Assembly: GCA_041660815.1 (NCBI GenBank)
Contig: JBAZVN010000001.1
Span: forward strand, 372,001-436,000
DNA length: 64,000 bases
DNA from: PALSA-1006 sp041660815
Lineage (GTDB): Bacteria > Pseudomonadota > Gammaproteobacteria > Burkholderiales > Gallionellaceae
Reading direction: 5' to 3'
Below are positions 35,128-44,541 of the stretch, piece by piece (within the stretch, counting starts at the first letter, position 1; each line of letters begins with the position of its first letter). Both the position numbers and the translations under genes were made by a program. The notes beneath the pieces are model-generated. The model searched no databases. It saw only the letters and a list, made by a program, of their open reading frames with translations, and was not told the DNA's origin.

Positions 35128-36075
35128 TCACCAGGCCTGACGCAATAACGCGATACCGTGCGCACCGTGTTGCCACGCGGTCTGCATATCTTCTGCAATC
35201 AGCCCTCCCAAAGCGTAAACCGGTATGGATGCTCCGCTCGCGATGTCGGCAAATTTTTCCCACCCCAAATGCGGTGCCCCCGGGTGAGATTGAGTGGGAA
35301 GCACCGGACTCAGCAGTGCGAAATCACAACCCAATTCTGCCGCTCTGTTTAACTCTTGAGCATCGTGACACGAAGCCCCACACCAATCCACCTCAGGCCT
35401 TTGTTTTAATTCACTAAGTTGCGTTGCAGTTAATTGCACGCCGTCTGCGCCCAGTGCTTGCGCTAAGGCAATATCGCCATTTAGCAGCACTTTTGCGCCG
35501 TGCGCATGGGCCAAAGCAAGCACGCGTTTTGCCAACTCACAAAATTCATCTGAAGTCAGATTTTTTTCACGCAATTGGATCAGCTTTAAACCCTCGCTCA
35601 AGCGCCCTTCCAAGCGGGACAAAAATCCCTCGACACCCAATTCTGCCGCATTGCTGATGGCATACAAGGTCGGCAATTCCAAGGCGCGCAAAATAGGCAT
35701 ATTCGCCGGCAATAAAGGAGCGACATTCACTTGATCTTGCAGACGTCCGCGCGCCTGCCAAACAAACTCCTGACCTTCGAGGCCAAACAACTCGCCGCGC
35801 CATTTTGTAACCCTAAAAAAATAAAGCTTCACCGTGGCATGCGGATAGGTAAACACACGCGTGAGCCAGGGATAGGCAGTTTCTACCTCGATCCCCAATT
35901 CTTCGTGCAATTCACGCACCAACGCGGCATGTGCTGATTCTCCAAGCTCAATTTTTCCGCCCGGAAATTCCCAATATCCTGCCCATATTTTATCCGCAGG
36001 CCGCTGCGCCAACAGATAAGAACCGTCGGATTTTTGCAAGACGGCCGCAGCCACTTCCACCACTTTGCTATTCAT
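35128..36075 (-). CDS. Nudix hydrolase (MutT-like) fused to a ThiE-like domain
   Basis: 315 residues. N-terminal MutT-like domain with a complete Nudix box (GGKIELGESAHAALVREL followed by HEELGI), expected to remove oxidised nucleotides such as 8-oxo-dGTP. From about residue 150 a TIM-barrel resembling thiamine-phosphate synthase ThiE (LIQLREKNLTSDEFCELAKR, LLNGDIALAQALGADGVQL, CDFALLSPVLPTQSHPGAPH, PVYALGGL). The fusion is common in beta- and gammaproteobacteria beside yacG or mutT. Whether the ThiE part is catalytic is unclear. thiS and thiG are at 57.6-58.7 kb. Confidence 0.92.
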   Translation of the reverse strand: MNSKVVEVAAAVLQKSDGSYLLAQRPADKIWAGYWEFPGGKIELGESAHAALVRELHEELGIEVETAYPWLTRVFTYPHATVKLYFFRVTKWRGELFGLEGQEFVWQARGRLQDQVNVAPLLPANMPILRALELPTLYAISNAAELGVEGFLSRLEGRLSEGLKLIQLREKNLTSDEFCELAKRVLALAHAHGAKVLLNGDIALAQALGADGVQLTATQLSELKQRPEVDWCGASCHDAQELNRAAELGCDFALLSPVLPTQSHPGAPHLGWEKFADIASGASIPVYALGGLIAEDMQTAWQHGAHGIALLRQAW

Positions 36076-36108
36076 TTATTTCTCAATTAAATAAAGTAGT
36101 TATAAATT

Positions 36109-36978
36109 TCACGCACATAGCAATTTACCACCCGTACAGCGCTCAATTCCTGAAATATCTTGCGCGGAGAACACTTCTGCAAAACCTTTTTCCTGCAGCA
36201 ACGCCCTTACCTGCACGGCCTGGTCATAGCCATGCTCTAGAATGAGCCAGCCATTTTTTTCAAGATACGCAGCCGCATGACTAATAATCCGGCGAATATC
36301 GTCCAGCCCGTCCGCACCGGAAGCCAACGCCGAGAGTGGCTCAAAACGCACATCCCCCTGACTTAAATGAGTATCATTTTCCGCGATGTAGGGTGGATTG
36401 GAAACAATCAAATCAAACTTCAAGTTCGGCATATCTGCAAACCAATTGCTCTGCATAAAATTGACGTTGCCGATATTCAGAAGACGGGCGTTGTGTTGCG
36501 CAACGGCCAGTGCGGCACCCGAAGCATCGCACGCCCAAATTTTGGCCGCGGGATGTTGCCGTGCCAGCGCCAGTGCAATCGCCCCACTACCTGTGCCCAA
36601 ATCAAGAATTTGCATGTCACCGGAATCCATACGCTGTAGCGCCAACTCCACCAATAATTCAGTGTCGGGACGGGGAATGAGTGTGGCTGAATTAACAGTC
36701 AAGTTCATGCCAAAAAATTCCCGCTTTTCGAGAATATAGGCGATGGGCTCACCGCCCAATCGGCGCTGTAATAACACCTGATAAGCCGCCTCTTCATCGT
36801 CATTCAAGATGTGCTCTGGGTGCGCGAACAGATAGGCACGCTTAACCTGCAATACCTGCTGCAACAAACACTGCACTTCAATGCGCGCACTGCTCGGATC
36901 AAGTCCCAACACCGCTTGTAGCTGCCCCGAATCTTGCCGCAAAATGTTATTAAGTATGCGTTGCATCATTGAAATCAT
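36109..36978 (-). CDS. prmC: Release-factor glutamine methyltransferase PrmC
   Basis: SAM-dependent methylation of the GGQ Gln in RF1 and RF2. About 289 residues. N-terminal helical domain, then LIPRPDTELLVELALQRM, SAM motif ILDLGTGSGAIALALARQHP and the catalytic NPPY in FDLIVSNPPYIAENDTHL. The start is one of the ATG codons near 36966-36978. Longer starts run back toward the divergent aroC and encode non-conserved residues. prfA, its usual neighbour, is not here. Confidence 0.94.
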   Translation of the reverse strand: MISMMQRILNNILRQDSGQLQAVLGLDPSSARIEVQCLLQQVLQVKRAYLFAHPEHILNDDEEAAYQVLLQRRLGGEPIAYILEKREFFGMNLTVNSATLIPRPDTELLVELALQRMDSGDMQILDLGTGSGAIALALARQHPAAKIWACDASGAALAVAQHNARLLNIGNVNFMQSNWFADMPNLKFDLIVSNPPYIAENDTHLSQGDVRFEPLSALASGADGLDDIRRIISHAAAYLEKNGWLILEHGYDQAVQVRALLQEKGFAEVFSAQDISGIERCTGGKLLCA

Positions 36979-37044
36979 CGGTGAGCCATCGGGAAAAGTA
37001 TTCGCTATGTTAAACTCTGCGCACTTTTTTTGCGAGATAACATC

Positions 37045-38139
37045 ATGTCTGGAAACACCTTCGGCACGCTTTTCACGGTAACTTCTTTCGGCGAATCCCA
37101 CGGCGCAGCGATCGGTTGTATTGTGGACGGCTGCCCGCCGGGATTAGCCCTGAGTGCTGCAGATCTGCAACACGATTTAGACCGGCGCAAACCCGGCACG
37201 TCGCGCCATGTTACCCAGCGCCGTGAATCGGACAGCGTGGAAATTCTCTCCGGCGTATTTGAGGGAAAAACTACCGGCACGCCGATTGCATTGCTGATTC
37301 GCAATGAGGATCAACGCAGTAAAGATTACGGAGATATCGCCAACACTTTCCGCCCCGGCCATGCTGACTATACCTACTGGCAAAAATATGGAATTCGCGA
37401 TTATCGCGGCGGCGGTCGTGCTTCGGCGCGCGAAACGGCAGCCCGCGTTGCCGCCGGGGCAATCGCCAAAAAGTGGCTTAAGCAGCGTTATAGTGTGCAG
37501 ATTCGCGGTTATCTGGCGCAATTGGGCGAGATTAAAATCCCGTTTAAAAACTGGGAAGAAGTATCAGCCGAAGGCAATAGTTTTTTTGTGGCAGATGCAA
37601 GCTATGTCGCGCAACTGGAAGAATATATGGATGCGCTGCGCAAGTCGGGTGATTCGATTGGTGCCCGACTCACTGTAGTGGCAGAGGGCGTTCCGGTAGG
37701 CTGGGGCGAACCGGTCTTCGACCGTTTGGATGCGGATATCGCCCATGCGCTAATGGGCATCAATGCGGTAAAGGGAGTAGAAATCGGCGACGGATTTAAT
37801 TGTGTCGCGCAAAAAGGCAGCGAGCATGGCGACGAACTCACTCCGCAGGGATTTTTATCCAACCATGCCGGCGGTGTGCTGGGCGGCATTTCAACCGGGC
37901 AAAATATCATTGCACATTACGCCATCAAACCCACTTCGAGTATTCGTATCCCGCGCCAGTCGATCAATCAGGCCGGTGAGGCCGTCATGGTATCCACCGA
38001 GGGTCGCCACGACCCCTGCGTTGGCATTCGCGCCACGCCTATTGCGGAAGCAATGTTGGCGCTGGTATTAATGGATCATGCCCTGCGTCAGCGCGCACAG
38101 AATGCCGATGTGGTCTGTGCCACGCCGAAAATTAAATGA
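37045..38139 (+). CDS. aroC: Chorismate synthase
   Basis: FMN-dependent conversion of 5-enolpyruvylshikimate 3-phosphate (EPSP) to chorismate. 364 residues. Starts MSGNTFGTLFTVTSFGESHG, the first signature. Then DLDRRKPGTSRHVTQRRE, RPGHADYTYWQKYGIRDYRG, GGGRASARETAARVAAGA and the C-terminal EGRHDPCVGIRATPIAEAM. The ATG at 37045 matches the family start. It is divergent from prmC. Confidence 0.97.
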   Translation: MSGNTFGTLFTVTSFGESHGAAIGCIVDGCPPGLALSAADLQHDLDRRKPGTSRHVTQRRESDSVEILSGVFEGKTTGTPIALLIRNEDQRSKDYGDIANTFRPGHADYTYWQKYGIRDYRGGGRASARETAARVAAGAIAKKWLKQRYSVQIRGYLAQLGEIKIPFKNWEEVSAEGNSFFVADASYVAQLEEYMDALRKSGDSIGARLTVVAEGVPVGWGEPVFDRLDADIAHALMGINAVKGVEIGDGFNCVAQKGSEHGDELTPQGFLSNHAGGVLGGISTGQNIIAHYAIKPTSSIRIPRQSINQAGEAVMVSTEGRHDPCVGIRATPIAEAMLALVLMDHALRQRAQNADVVCATPKIK

Positions 38140-38152
38140 TTTAAATGAATTT

Positions 38153-39832
38153 TTAATATGCGCAAGAGGTGGAAGGTGTGATTGAGCACGCGCCGGAATC
38201 TTTGCGTTTAAACAACCAGAAACGCTCGGATTGATCCCCCCTTCGCCCGCCCTCCCAAAGCTTTTGCCAGTGCGTCAAATCTTGATTGAATTGGCTTAAC
38301 TTGCGGCCTTCCAGCAATAGCAAGTCGCACTCCGGCCTGGGTTTGGCTCTAAGCGTAATGCCCGCATAATACTGCAACATGGCACGCTCGCTTACGCCCA
38401 CGCCCTGCCCCGACATACACACATATTTTTCAGGCAATGCCTGCTTTAAACTCTGCATCACAACGCGATAACTCTTGCTACTGTTCAACCACGGCATCCA
38501 AATGGTAACGCCAAGTATCCACAACAAAGTCGCACCGGCCGCCCAATTAATCACCGAACGGCGAATCGACCTGCCGACCCGCCAAACCAACACGACCCAT
38601 AATACCGAGACGGTAACGGCGATAATGAACGGGTTTCTCTGGAAATACGGCTCGAATCCCGGACGGTACTCTTTCAATAAATGCGTAATTTTGGCGGGGC
38701 TATCCACCAGCAAGCCGGTCCACCCCCACCACAACAGGATAGCCAGCAAAGCAAAGGTCATAATACTAAACCAATCCAGGGCATTGGCCGCCCCGCGACG
38801 TAGCGTAAACAGGGCGCCGGTGGCAAGCAAAGTAAGTGGTAACAACAACGGCATTCCGCACAAATCATTGATGCGCGGCGCAAGACTTAAGGCGAGCAGC
38901 ATTACCCCGAAAGTGATCAGCATCAATTGAAATTCAATAGAGCGGGATATCTTTCGGCGCGCTTCCCACACCGACCAGATGGCCAAAGGCAGCGCCGGCC
39001 AGGCATACCAGGGAAGCATGGTTAAATAATAGAATATATCGGGATAACTCCCGCCACGCGCATAGTCGAACCACTTTTGAATATTGAGTTGCCATGCCCA
39101 CTCGAAAAACAAATCGGGCGATCTCAGGTAAAGCAAAGCTGGCCAAATAATCAGCCAAGGCAAGAGACTTAGTAAGGCGCTACCCAGTGTGTTATAAAAA
39201 TTTCGGGTACGCCATGCGGGAATAAACAACAAACCCGCACTAATCAAGATGAAGAAAACGGGGGCAATAAAACCCTTGGCTAGAAAGCCAATCCCGACAC
39301 CCGTCCCCAACAGAAAACCGGCTAAAAAATGACGTCGTGCACTCAGCGCATAGCCATAAATCATCATGGCGCAACCGGTCAACAACGCCAGATCGGTAAC
39401 CAGTAAGTGCGCACGCGTCAATATTCCCAAGCTACCGATTAAAATGATTACCGAGGTCCAGCCCGCGCTTCTGCCAAAAAATTCGCGACCGGTTAGGGCG
39501 GTAAATAACAACGTTAAGGCCATATAAAAACCGCTCGCCAAGCGTGCGCCGTCATGCAGCGGCAGTAGCGGGGCAAAAACTTTGGCAAAAACTGCCGCGG
39601 TCCAATAAAACAGCGGGGGTTTCTCGATAAACACATCGCCCGCCAAGGTGGGCACCAACCACTCGCCACTTTGAATAATGTGATACACCAAACCAAAGCT
39701 ATACGCTTCATCAGGCTTCCAGGGATCATGCCCGATCAAACCTGTTAACAACCAAATAGTGCACAACAACCCCAGGAACAATGCCTTGGTGGGCGTGACA
39801 ATCTGGTCTTTTTGGTAGGGGTAATTAAACAT
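38153..39832 (-). CDS. ArnT/PMT-like glycosyltransferase of the inner membrane
   Basis: 559 residues, GT-C fold with some 11 membrane segments. The early loop HDPWKPDEAYSFGLVYHII carries the acidic motif of PMT_2/ArnT enzymes and is followed by LAGDVFIEKPPLFYWTAAVF, also typical. ArnT adds aminoarabinose from undecaprenyl phosphate to lipid A. Other members glycosylate different acceptors, and the C-terminal domain here is short, so the substrate is open. No arn genes are nearby. It converges on aroC with 13 bases between stop codons. Confidence 0.8.
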   Translation of the reverse strand: MFNYPYQKDQIVTPTKALFLGLLCTIWLLTGLIGHDPWKPDEAYSFGLVYHIIQSGEWLVPTLAGDVFIEKPPLFYWTAAVFAKVFAPLLPLHDGARLASGFYMALTLLFTALTGREFFGRSAGWTSVIILIGSLGILTRAHLLVTDLALLTGCAMMIYGYALSARRHFLAGFLLGTGVGIGFLAKGFIAPVFFILISAGLLFIPAWRTRNFYNTLGSALLSLLPWLIIWPALLYLRSPDLFFEWAWQLNIQKWFDYARGGSYPDIFYYLTMLPWYAWPALPLAIWSVWEARRKISRSIEFQLMLITFGVMLLALSLAPRINDLCGMPLLLPLTLLATGALFTLRRGAANALDWFSIMTFALLAILLWWGWTGLLVDSPAKITHLLKEYRPGFEPYFQRNPFIIAVTVSVLWVVLVWRVGRSIRRSVINWAAGATLLWILGVTIWMPWLNSSKSYRVVMQSLKQALPEKYVCMSGQGVGVSERAMLQYYAGITLRAKPRPECDLLLLEGRKLSQFNQDLTHWQKLWEGGRRGDQSERFWLFKRKDSGACSITPSTSCAY

Positions 39833-39891
39833 GTCCGTGTATTTTATCGTGTTTACGGCGCATTAACAGGCCGGCCCATATTTTCGTCAAT

Positions 39892-39919
39892 AAAAAAGGC
39901 AGCCGAAGCTGCCTTTTTT
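39892..39919 (-). terminator. Terminator of rpmE
   Basis: Hairpin GGCAGC-CGAA-GCTGCC (39898-39913) with six A before it and six T after it, so it may work in both directions. It ends rpmE on the minus strand. Confidence 0.92.
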
Positions 39920-39947
39920 ATTGTCTGGTACGAGTGCAAAGGAATAA

Positions 39948-40175
39948 TTAAGCAGTTGCTTCCGCTTTAACCGTACCCTTACCGTATTTCTGACGGAATT
40001 TCTCAACACGGCCTGCCGTGTCTACAATCTTCTGGGTGCCGGTATAAAAGGGGTGGCACTCGGAACAAACTTCAATATGCAATGGCTTTGCCAAAGTTGA
40101 ACGTGTGGTAAATTTATTTCCGCAGCTGCATGTCACTGCAACCTCGTTATATGCTGGGTGAATATCAGTTTTCAT
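39948..40175 (-). CDS. rpmE: Ribosomal protein bL31 (zinc-binding type)
   Basis: 75 residues. Starts MKTDIHPAYNEVAVTCSCGN, with the CxC at the N-terminus and CSECHPFYTGTQK carrying the second CxxC: the four Cys of the zinc-containing form of L31. In some bacteria this form is exchanged with a Cys-less paralogue when zinc is short. A single-gene transcript, with a terminator downstream and a repeat-rich intergenic region upstream. Confidence 0.97.
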   Translation of the reverse strand: MKTDIHPAYNEVAVTCSCGNKFTTRSTLAKPLHIEVCSECHPFYTGTQKIVDTAGRVEKFRQKYGKGTVKAEATA

Positions 40176-40262
40176 GGTTAGTTTCTTTCATCAATAATCG
40201 GTGCGGCAGGGGAGTACGCACGCATGAGGGCGCGGATTATCCATGAAAGAGTTTGCGCATGC

Positions 40263-40296
40263 AACCTATTCAATTGAAAATTCAATTGAATAGGTT
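40263..40296. repeat. Palindrome with 16-bp perfect arms
   Basis: Arm AACCTATTCAATTGAA (40263-40278) and its reverse complement (40281-40296) around AA. The inner TTCAATTGAA is palindromic in itself and recurs at 40524-40533. It may be a cruciform or protein-binding site upstream of rpmE. Confidence 0.75.
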
Positions 40297-40303
40297 CAAT
40301 TGG

Positions 40304-40428
40304 GCACAGAGAACACAGAGTACACAGAGGAAAAACAATAGGTTATCTTGGCTTTTGTTGCTGCCTGACGGGCAAGTACAAAAATCCAGGCTGAGCCTTG
40401 GTTTTCTCTGTGTACTCTGTGATCTCTG
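40304..40428. repeat. Inverted CACAGAG repeats enclosing about 75 bp
   Basis: The left arm near 40304-40336 (with ACACAGAGTACACAGAG) and the right arm near 40401-40428 are near-perfect reverse complements with two small differences. Each arm is a short tandem of ACACAGAG-like octamers. The enclosed 65-75 bases have no open frame of note. The right arm directly abuts repeat module 1. Confidence 0.75.
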
Positions 40429-40482
40429 ATGAAACTACTAGCCACTCACTAAGCTGCAAAAAACGCAGCAAGTGATTGGTTA
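40426..40482. repeat. Repeat module 1, copy B
   Basis: 57 bases identical to 17213-17270 apart from one missing base. In this copy module 2 does not follow; the sequence after AGTGATTGGTTA is unrelated to the 17.3-kb locus. It shows that module 1 can occur on its own. Confidence 0.9.
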
Positions 40483-40692
40483 TGTGGCTTGAATTACCAT
40501 TTTTTTGGTTTAAGTTTTTTTGATTCAATTGAAACATAAGGTGCGATATTAGGCTAACTTATTGATTTTATTATATATTTATTTTTAGCGACGGACACCC
40601 TAATTTGTCGGTAGCCATCCTTGCTTTCCAAGGGGTCGAGCGATGCGGTGTGATGCGGTAGAATGCGCGCCTTGGAAATTAAGGCTATCGGT

Positions 40693-43600
40693 ATGAATGC
40701 TAGGCTTCGCGAAATCCCCTACAACTACACTTCTTTTTCTGATCGCGAGATCGTATTGCGCCTACTCGGCAAAGAAGCTTGGGACATTATCAATCTTTTG
40801 CGCGAACAGCGCCGCACCGGCCGCTCGGCGCAAATGCTCTACGAAGTACTCGGCGATATCTGGGTACTCACGCGCAATCCCTATCTGGAAGATGATTTAC
40901 TAAGCAACGCCAAGCGCCGCCATGCCCTGATCGATGCGCTGCATCACCGTTTAAACGCCATCGAAGCGCGCCGCCAGAAAAACCCGCACGTTAAGCGTCT
41001 GCTGCAACTGGCTACCAATGCCGTGGATAATTTTGCCGCCGAGTTTGAGCGCACCCTAACGTTGCGCAAACGCACCTTGCGCTCCCTCAGCCGCATTACG
41101 CGCAAAGACAATATCCAATTTGATGGACTGGCGCGCGTCTCGCACGTCACCGATGCCACTGACTGGCGCGTGGAATACCCGTTTGTCGTGTTACATCCGG
41201 ATAGCGAAGCCGAAGTTGCCCCGCTGGTACGCGCGTGTATTGAAATCGGCCTGACCATTATTCCGCGTGGCGGTGGTACGGGTTACACCGGCGGCGCCAT
41301 TCCGCTGGATAAATATTCTGCAGTGATCAATACCGAAAAATTGGATTCAATTTCCGCAATCGAACCGCTGGTGTTGCCGGGATTAAGCGAGCCTTACGCC
41401 ACGATTCATTGCGGTGCAGGCGTAGTGACGCGGCGCGTCATGGAAGCCGCCGAACTCAATGGCCTGGTATTTGCCGTCGATCCCACTTCTGCCGATGCCT
41501 CGTGTATCGGCGGCAATGTGGCGATGAATGCCGGCGGCAAAAAAGCCGTCCTGTGGGGCACCGCGCTGGATAATTTAGCCTCATGGAAAATGGTTACGCC
41601 GGATGGCATGTGGATGCATGTTGAACGCCTCAACCATAATCTGGGCAAAATTCATGACGTGGCAAGCGTGCAGTTTCGCATCAGCCGTTTCCATGCCAAT
41701 GGCAAAACACCGCTGCATGATCCGGAAATATTAACCATTCCCGGCAGCGCGTTTCGCAAAGCGGGACTGGGAAAAGATGTCACGGATAAATTCTTATCCG
41801 GCTTGCCCGGCATTCAAAAAGAAGGCTGCGACGGCATCATCACCTCCGCACGCTTTATCCTGCATCGCGCCCATCAATTTACGCGCACGGTTTGCCTGGA
41901 GTTCTTCGGCCAGGTTCATGAGGCCGTACCGGCCATTGTCGAAATCACCAACCTGTTCAAACCCGCGACTCACTCTCCCGCCCAGACATTTTTAGCCGGA
42001 TTGGAACACCTCGACGAGCGCTATTTAAAAGCAGTCGGTTATGCCACCAAATCCAAGCGCGGCACGCGTCCCAAAATGGTGTTGATTGCCGATGTGGTCA
42101 GCGATGACGAACGTGCCGCAGGTGCTTCCGCGTCGGAGATTGTGCGTCTTGCCAACTTGCGTCAGGGCGAAGGTTTTATTGCCGTCTCAGCCGATGCGCG
42201 CAAAAAATTCTGGCTGGATCGCGCCCGTACCGCCGCCATCGCAAAGCATACAAATGCATTTAAAATCAACGAGGATGTCGTCATTCCTTTACCGCGCATG
42301 GGCGACTATTGCGACGGAATCGAACGCATCAATATCGAGTTATCGCTCACCAATAAAATCAAATTACTGGACGCGCTGGATGGTTTTTTTGCCGGTGAAT
42401 TACCGCTGCGTTATCAGGACGATGCTCAACTGGGCGACACCGAGCTGCTGGGAAATCGTCCGCAGGCCGCTCAACAATTGCTTGCCGAAGTGCGCACGCG
42501 CTGGGTGTGGCTGCTGAATAATTTGGACAAGCCCGTTCATGCGGCATCGGCCATCGGCGCAGAATTATCAGGAGCGATTACATCCCCAAATGCACCGGAA
42601 AAAACCGTTTTTCATGCCGTACAACGCCACGAATTGCGTGCCTCCTGGAAACGCGAAATACGCGAAGCGTTGCGCCACATTTTCAGCGGTGCCACCTTCT
42701 TGCCGATTCTGGAGCAATGCACTGAAATACATCAATCCATTTTGAAAAGCCGCGTATTTGTGGCACTGCACATGCACGCGGGCGACGGCAATGTTCACAC
42801 AAATATCCCTGTTAATTCAGATGATTACGCGATGCTGCAACAGGCCTATGGCGCGGTGGATCGCATCATGGCGCTGGCCAGAAATCTGGGTGGCGTCATC
42901 TCCGGCGAACACGGTATCGGCATCACCAAATTTGATTATCTGGAAAAATCCGAAATCGCACCGTTCATCGCCTACAAGCAAAAAATTGATCCCGAGGGAC
43001 GTTTTAATAAAGGCAAATTATTGCCGGGTAGCAATCTGGAGCGCGCCTACACCCCCAGTTTTAATTTGATGGAATTGGAAAGTTTGATTCTGGAAAAAAG
43101 CGAACTCGGCGAGATCTCCGATTCGATCAAAGATTGTTTGCGCTGCGGCAAATGCAAACCGGTGTGCAGCACCCATGTACCGCGTGCCAATCTGCTTTAT
43201 TCACCGCGCAATAAAATTCTCGCCACCTCGTTATTGATCGAGGCATTTTTATACGAGGAACAAACACGGCGCGGCGTTTCCATTCAACATTTCGCGGAAT
43301 TTAACGATGTTGCCGACCACTGCACGGTGTGTCACAAGTGCGTCAAACCCTGTCCGGTGGATATTGATTTTGGCGATGTCTCGATGGCGATGCGCAACTT
43401 TTTACGCAAACAGGGAAAAAAGAATTTTAATCCTGTAACCGCCACTTCAATGCTGTTCCTGAATGCCACCGATCCAACCACGATCAAGCTGGTGCGCAAA
43501 GTGATGATCGAGTGGGCCTACAAAGGCCAGCGTCTGGCACATCGGATTGCAAAAAGTTTTGGATTGCTCAACAGCCAAACACAACACCCTCCATCCAGTG

Positions 43601-44541
43601 TTGGCAAGCCGCCCATTCAAACGCAGATTATTCATTTTATTAACAAACCCATGCCGGGCGGATTGCCGAAAAAAACCTCGCGCGCCCTGCTGGATATTGA
43701 AGACAACACCATCGTGCCGGTGATTCGCAATCCGCATAAATTGAACGACGAATCCGAAGCGGTGTTCTACTTCCCCGGCTGCGGTTCAGAGCGTTTGTTT
43801 GGTCAAGTAGGTTTGGCAACGCAAGCCATGCTATATGAAATCGGCGCCATCACCGTGCTGTCGCCCGGCTATTTATGCTGCGGATATCCGCAAAACGCTT
43901 CGGGTCAGGGTGATGTTGCCAGCCGGATGACCACCGATAATCGCGTGCTGTTTCATCGTGTCGCCAACACGCTTAACTACCTCGACATCAAAACAGTCAT
44001 CGTCTCGTGCGGCACCTGTATGGATCAGCTGCTTAAATACCAGTTTGAAAAAATATTCCCCGGCTGCCGTTTACTCGACATCCATGAATACTTGTTGGAA
44101 AAAGGCATCAAAATGAATCAGGTAGAAGGCATCCGCTATCTGTATCACGATCCCTGCCACTCGCCCATGAAAACCTATGCGCCGCTTAAAGTGGTCAACG
44201 AATTGATGTCCACACCGGTGGCGCTCAACGAGCGCTGCTGTGGCGAATCCGGCACCTTTGGCGTGTCCCTGCCGCACATCGCCACCCAAGTACGTTTCCG
44301 CAAAGAAGAAGAAATGCGCAAAGGAACAGACGCGCTACGGGCCGACGGCTTCGATGGTGAAGTTAAAATTCTGACTTCCTGCCCCGCCTGCCAACAAGGG
44401 CTGGCACGCTATAACGACGACACGGGTACCAGCAGCGACTACATCGTGGTTGAAATGGCCAAATACCTGCTGGGTGAAAATTGGCAGGCAGATTATGTGT
44501 ACAAAGCCAACAATGGCGGAATAGAAAGAGTATTGCTGTAA
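40693..44541 (+). CDS. Large FAD/iron-sulfur oxidoreductase (DUF3683, GlcD-like, CCG domains)
   Basis: 1282 residues, apparently cytoplasmic or peripheral. N-terminal DUF3683 (about 1-130; RLREIPYNYTSFSDREIVLR), FAD-binding-4 domain (about 165-420; IPRGGGTGYTGGAIPLDKYS and CIGGNVAMNAGGKKAVLWGT), FAD-oxidase C-terminal region with ALHMHAGDGNVHTNIPV and GEHGIGITKFDYL, two 4Fe-4S motifs (CLRCGKCKPVCSTHVP; CTVCHKCVKPCPVDIDFG) and two CCG half-domains (CCGYPQNASGQG, CCGESGTFGVS). This joins in one chain what GlcD, GlcF or D-lactate dehydrogenase subunits do separately, so a 2-hydroxyacid dehydrogenase feeding the quinone pool is likely. The substrate is not known. The ATG at 40693 matches the family start. 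Confidence 0.9.
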   Translation: MNARLREIPYNYTSFSDREIVLRLLGKEAWDIINLLREQRRTGRSAQMLYEVLGDIWVLTRNPYLEDDLLSNAKRRHALIDALHHRLNAIEARRQKNPHVKRLLQLATNAVDNFAAEFERTLTLRKRTLRSLSRITRKDNIQFDGLARVSHVTDATDWRVEYPFVVLHPDSEAEVAPLVRACIEIGLTIIPRGGGTGYTGGAIPLDKYSAVINTEKLDSISAIEPLVLPGLSEPYATIHCGAGVVTRRVMEAAELNGLVFAVDPTSADASCIGGNVAMNAGGKKAVLWGTALDNLASWKMVTPDGMWMHVERLNHNLGKIHDVASVQFRISRFHANGKTPLHDPEILTIPGSAFRKAGLGKDVTDKFLSGLPGIQKEGCDGIITSARFILHRAHQFTRTVCLEFFGQVHEAVPAIVEITNLFKPATHSPAQTFLAGLEHLDERYLKAVGYATKSKRGTRPKMVLIADVVSDDERAAGASASEIVRLANLRQGEGFIAVSADARKKFWLDRARTAAIAKHTNAFKINEDVVIPLPRMGDYCDGIERINIELSLTNKIKLLDALDGFFAGELPLRYQDDAQLGDTELLGNRPQAAQQLLAEVRTRWVWLLNNLDKPVHAASAIGAELSGAITSPNAPEKTVFHAVQRHELRASWKREIREALRHIFSGATFLPILEQCTEIHQSILKSRVFVALHMHAGDGNVHTNIPVNSDDYAMLQQAYGAVDRIMALARNLGGVISGEHGIGITKFDYLEKSEIAPFIAYKQKIDPEGRFNKGKLLPGSNLERAYTPSFNLMELESLILEKSELGEISDSIKDCLRCGKCKPVCSTHVPRANLLYSPRNKILATSLLIEAFLYEEQTRRGVSIQHFAEFNDVADHCTVCHKCVKPCPVDIDFGDVSMAMRNFLRKQGKKNFNPVTATSMLFLNATDPTTIKLVRKVMIEWAYKGQRLAHRIAKSFGLLNSQTQHPPSSVGKPPIQTQIIHFINKPMPGGLPKKTSRALLDIEDNTIVPVIRNPHKLNDESEAVFYFPGCGSERLFGQVGLATQAMLYEIGAITVLSPGYLCCGYPQNASGQGDVASRMTTDNRVLFHRVANTLNYLDIKTVIVSCGTCMDQLLKYQFEKIFPGCRLLDIHEYLLEKGIKMNQVEGIRYLYHDPCHSPMKTYAPLKVVNELMSTPVALNERCCGESGTFGVSLPHIATQVRFRKEEEMRKGTDALRADGFDGEVKILTSCPACQQGLARYNDDTGTSSDYIVVEMAKYLLGENWQADYVYKANNGGIERVLL

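Larger units (their letters stand above)
40176..40692. other. 517-bp repeat-rich intergenic region between rpmE and the DUF3683 gene
   Basis: No coding region is supported. It holds, in order: a 16-bp-arm palindrome (40263-40296), an inverted pair of CACAGAG-type repeats (40304-40428), repeat module 1 (40426-40482), and an A/T-rich stretch with another TTCAATTGAA (40524-40533). Promoters of divergent rpmE and the DUF3683 gene must lie at its two ends. Confidence 0.75.

Noticed and set aside
40304..40482. CRISPR-like array in the rpmE upstream region
   Set aside because: The repeats are inverted and not evenly spaced, there are no unique spacers, and no cas genes are present.
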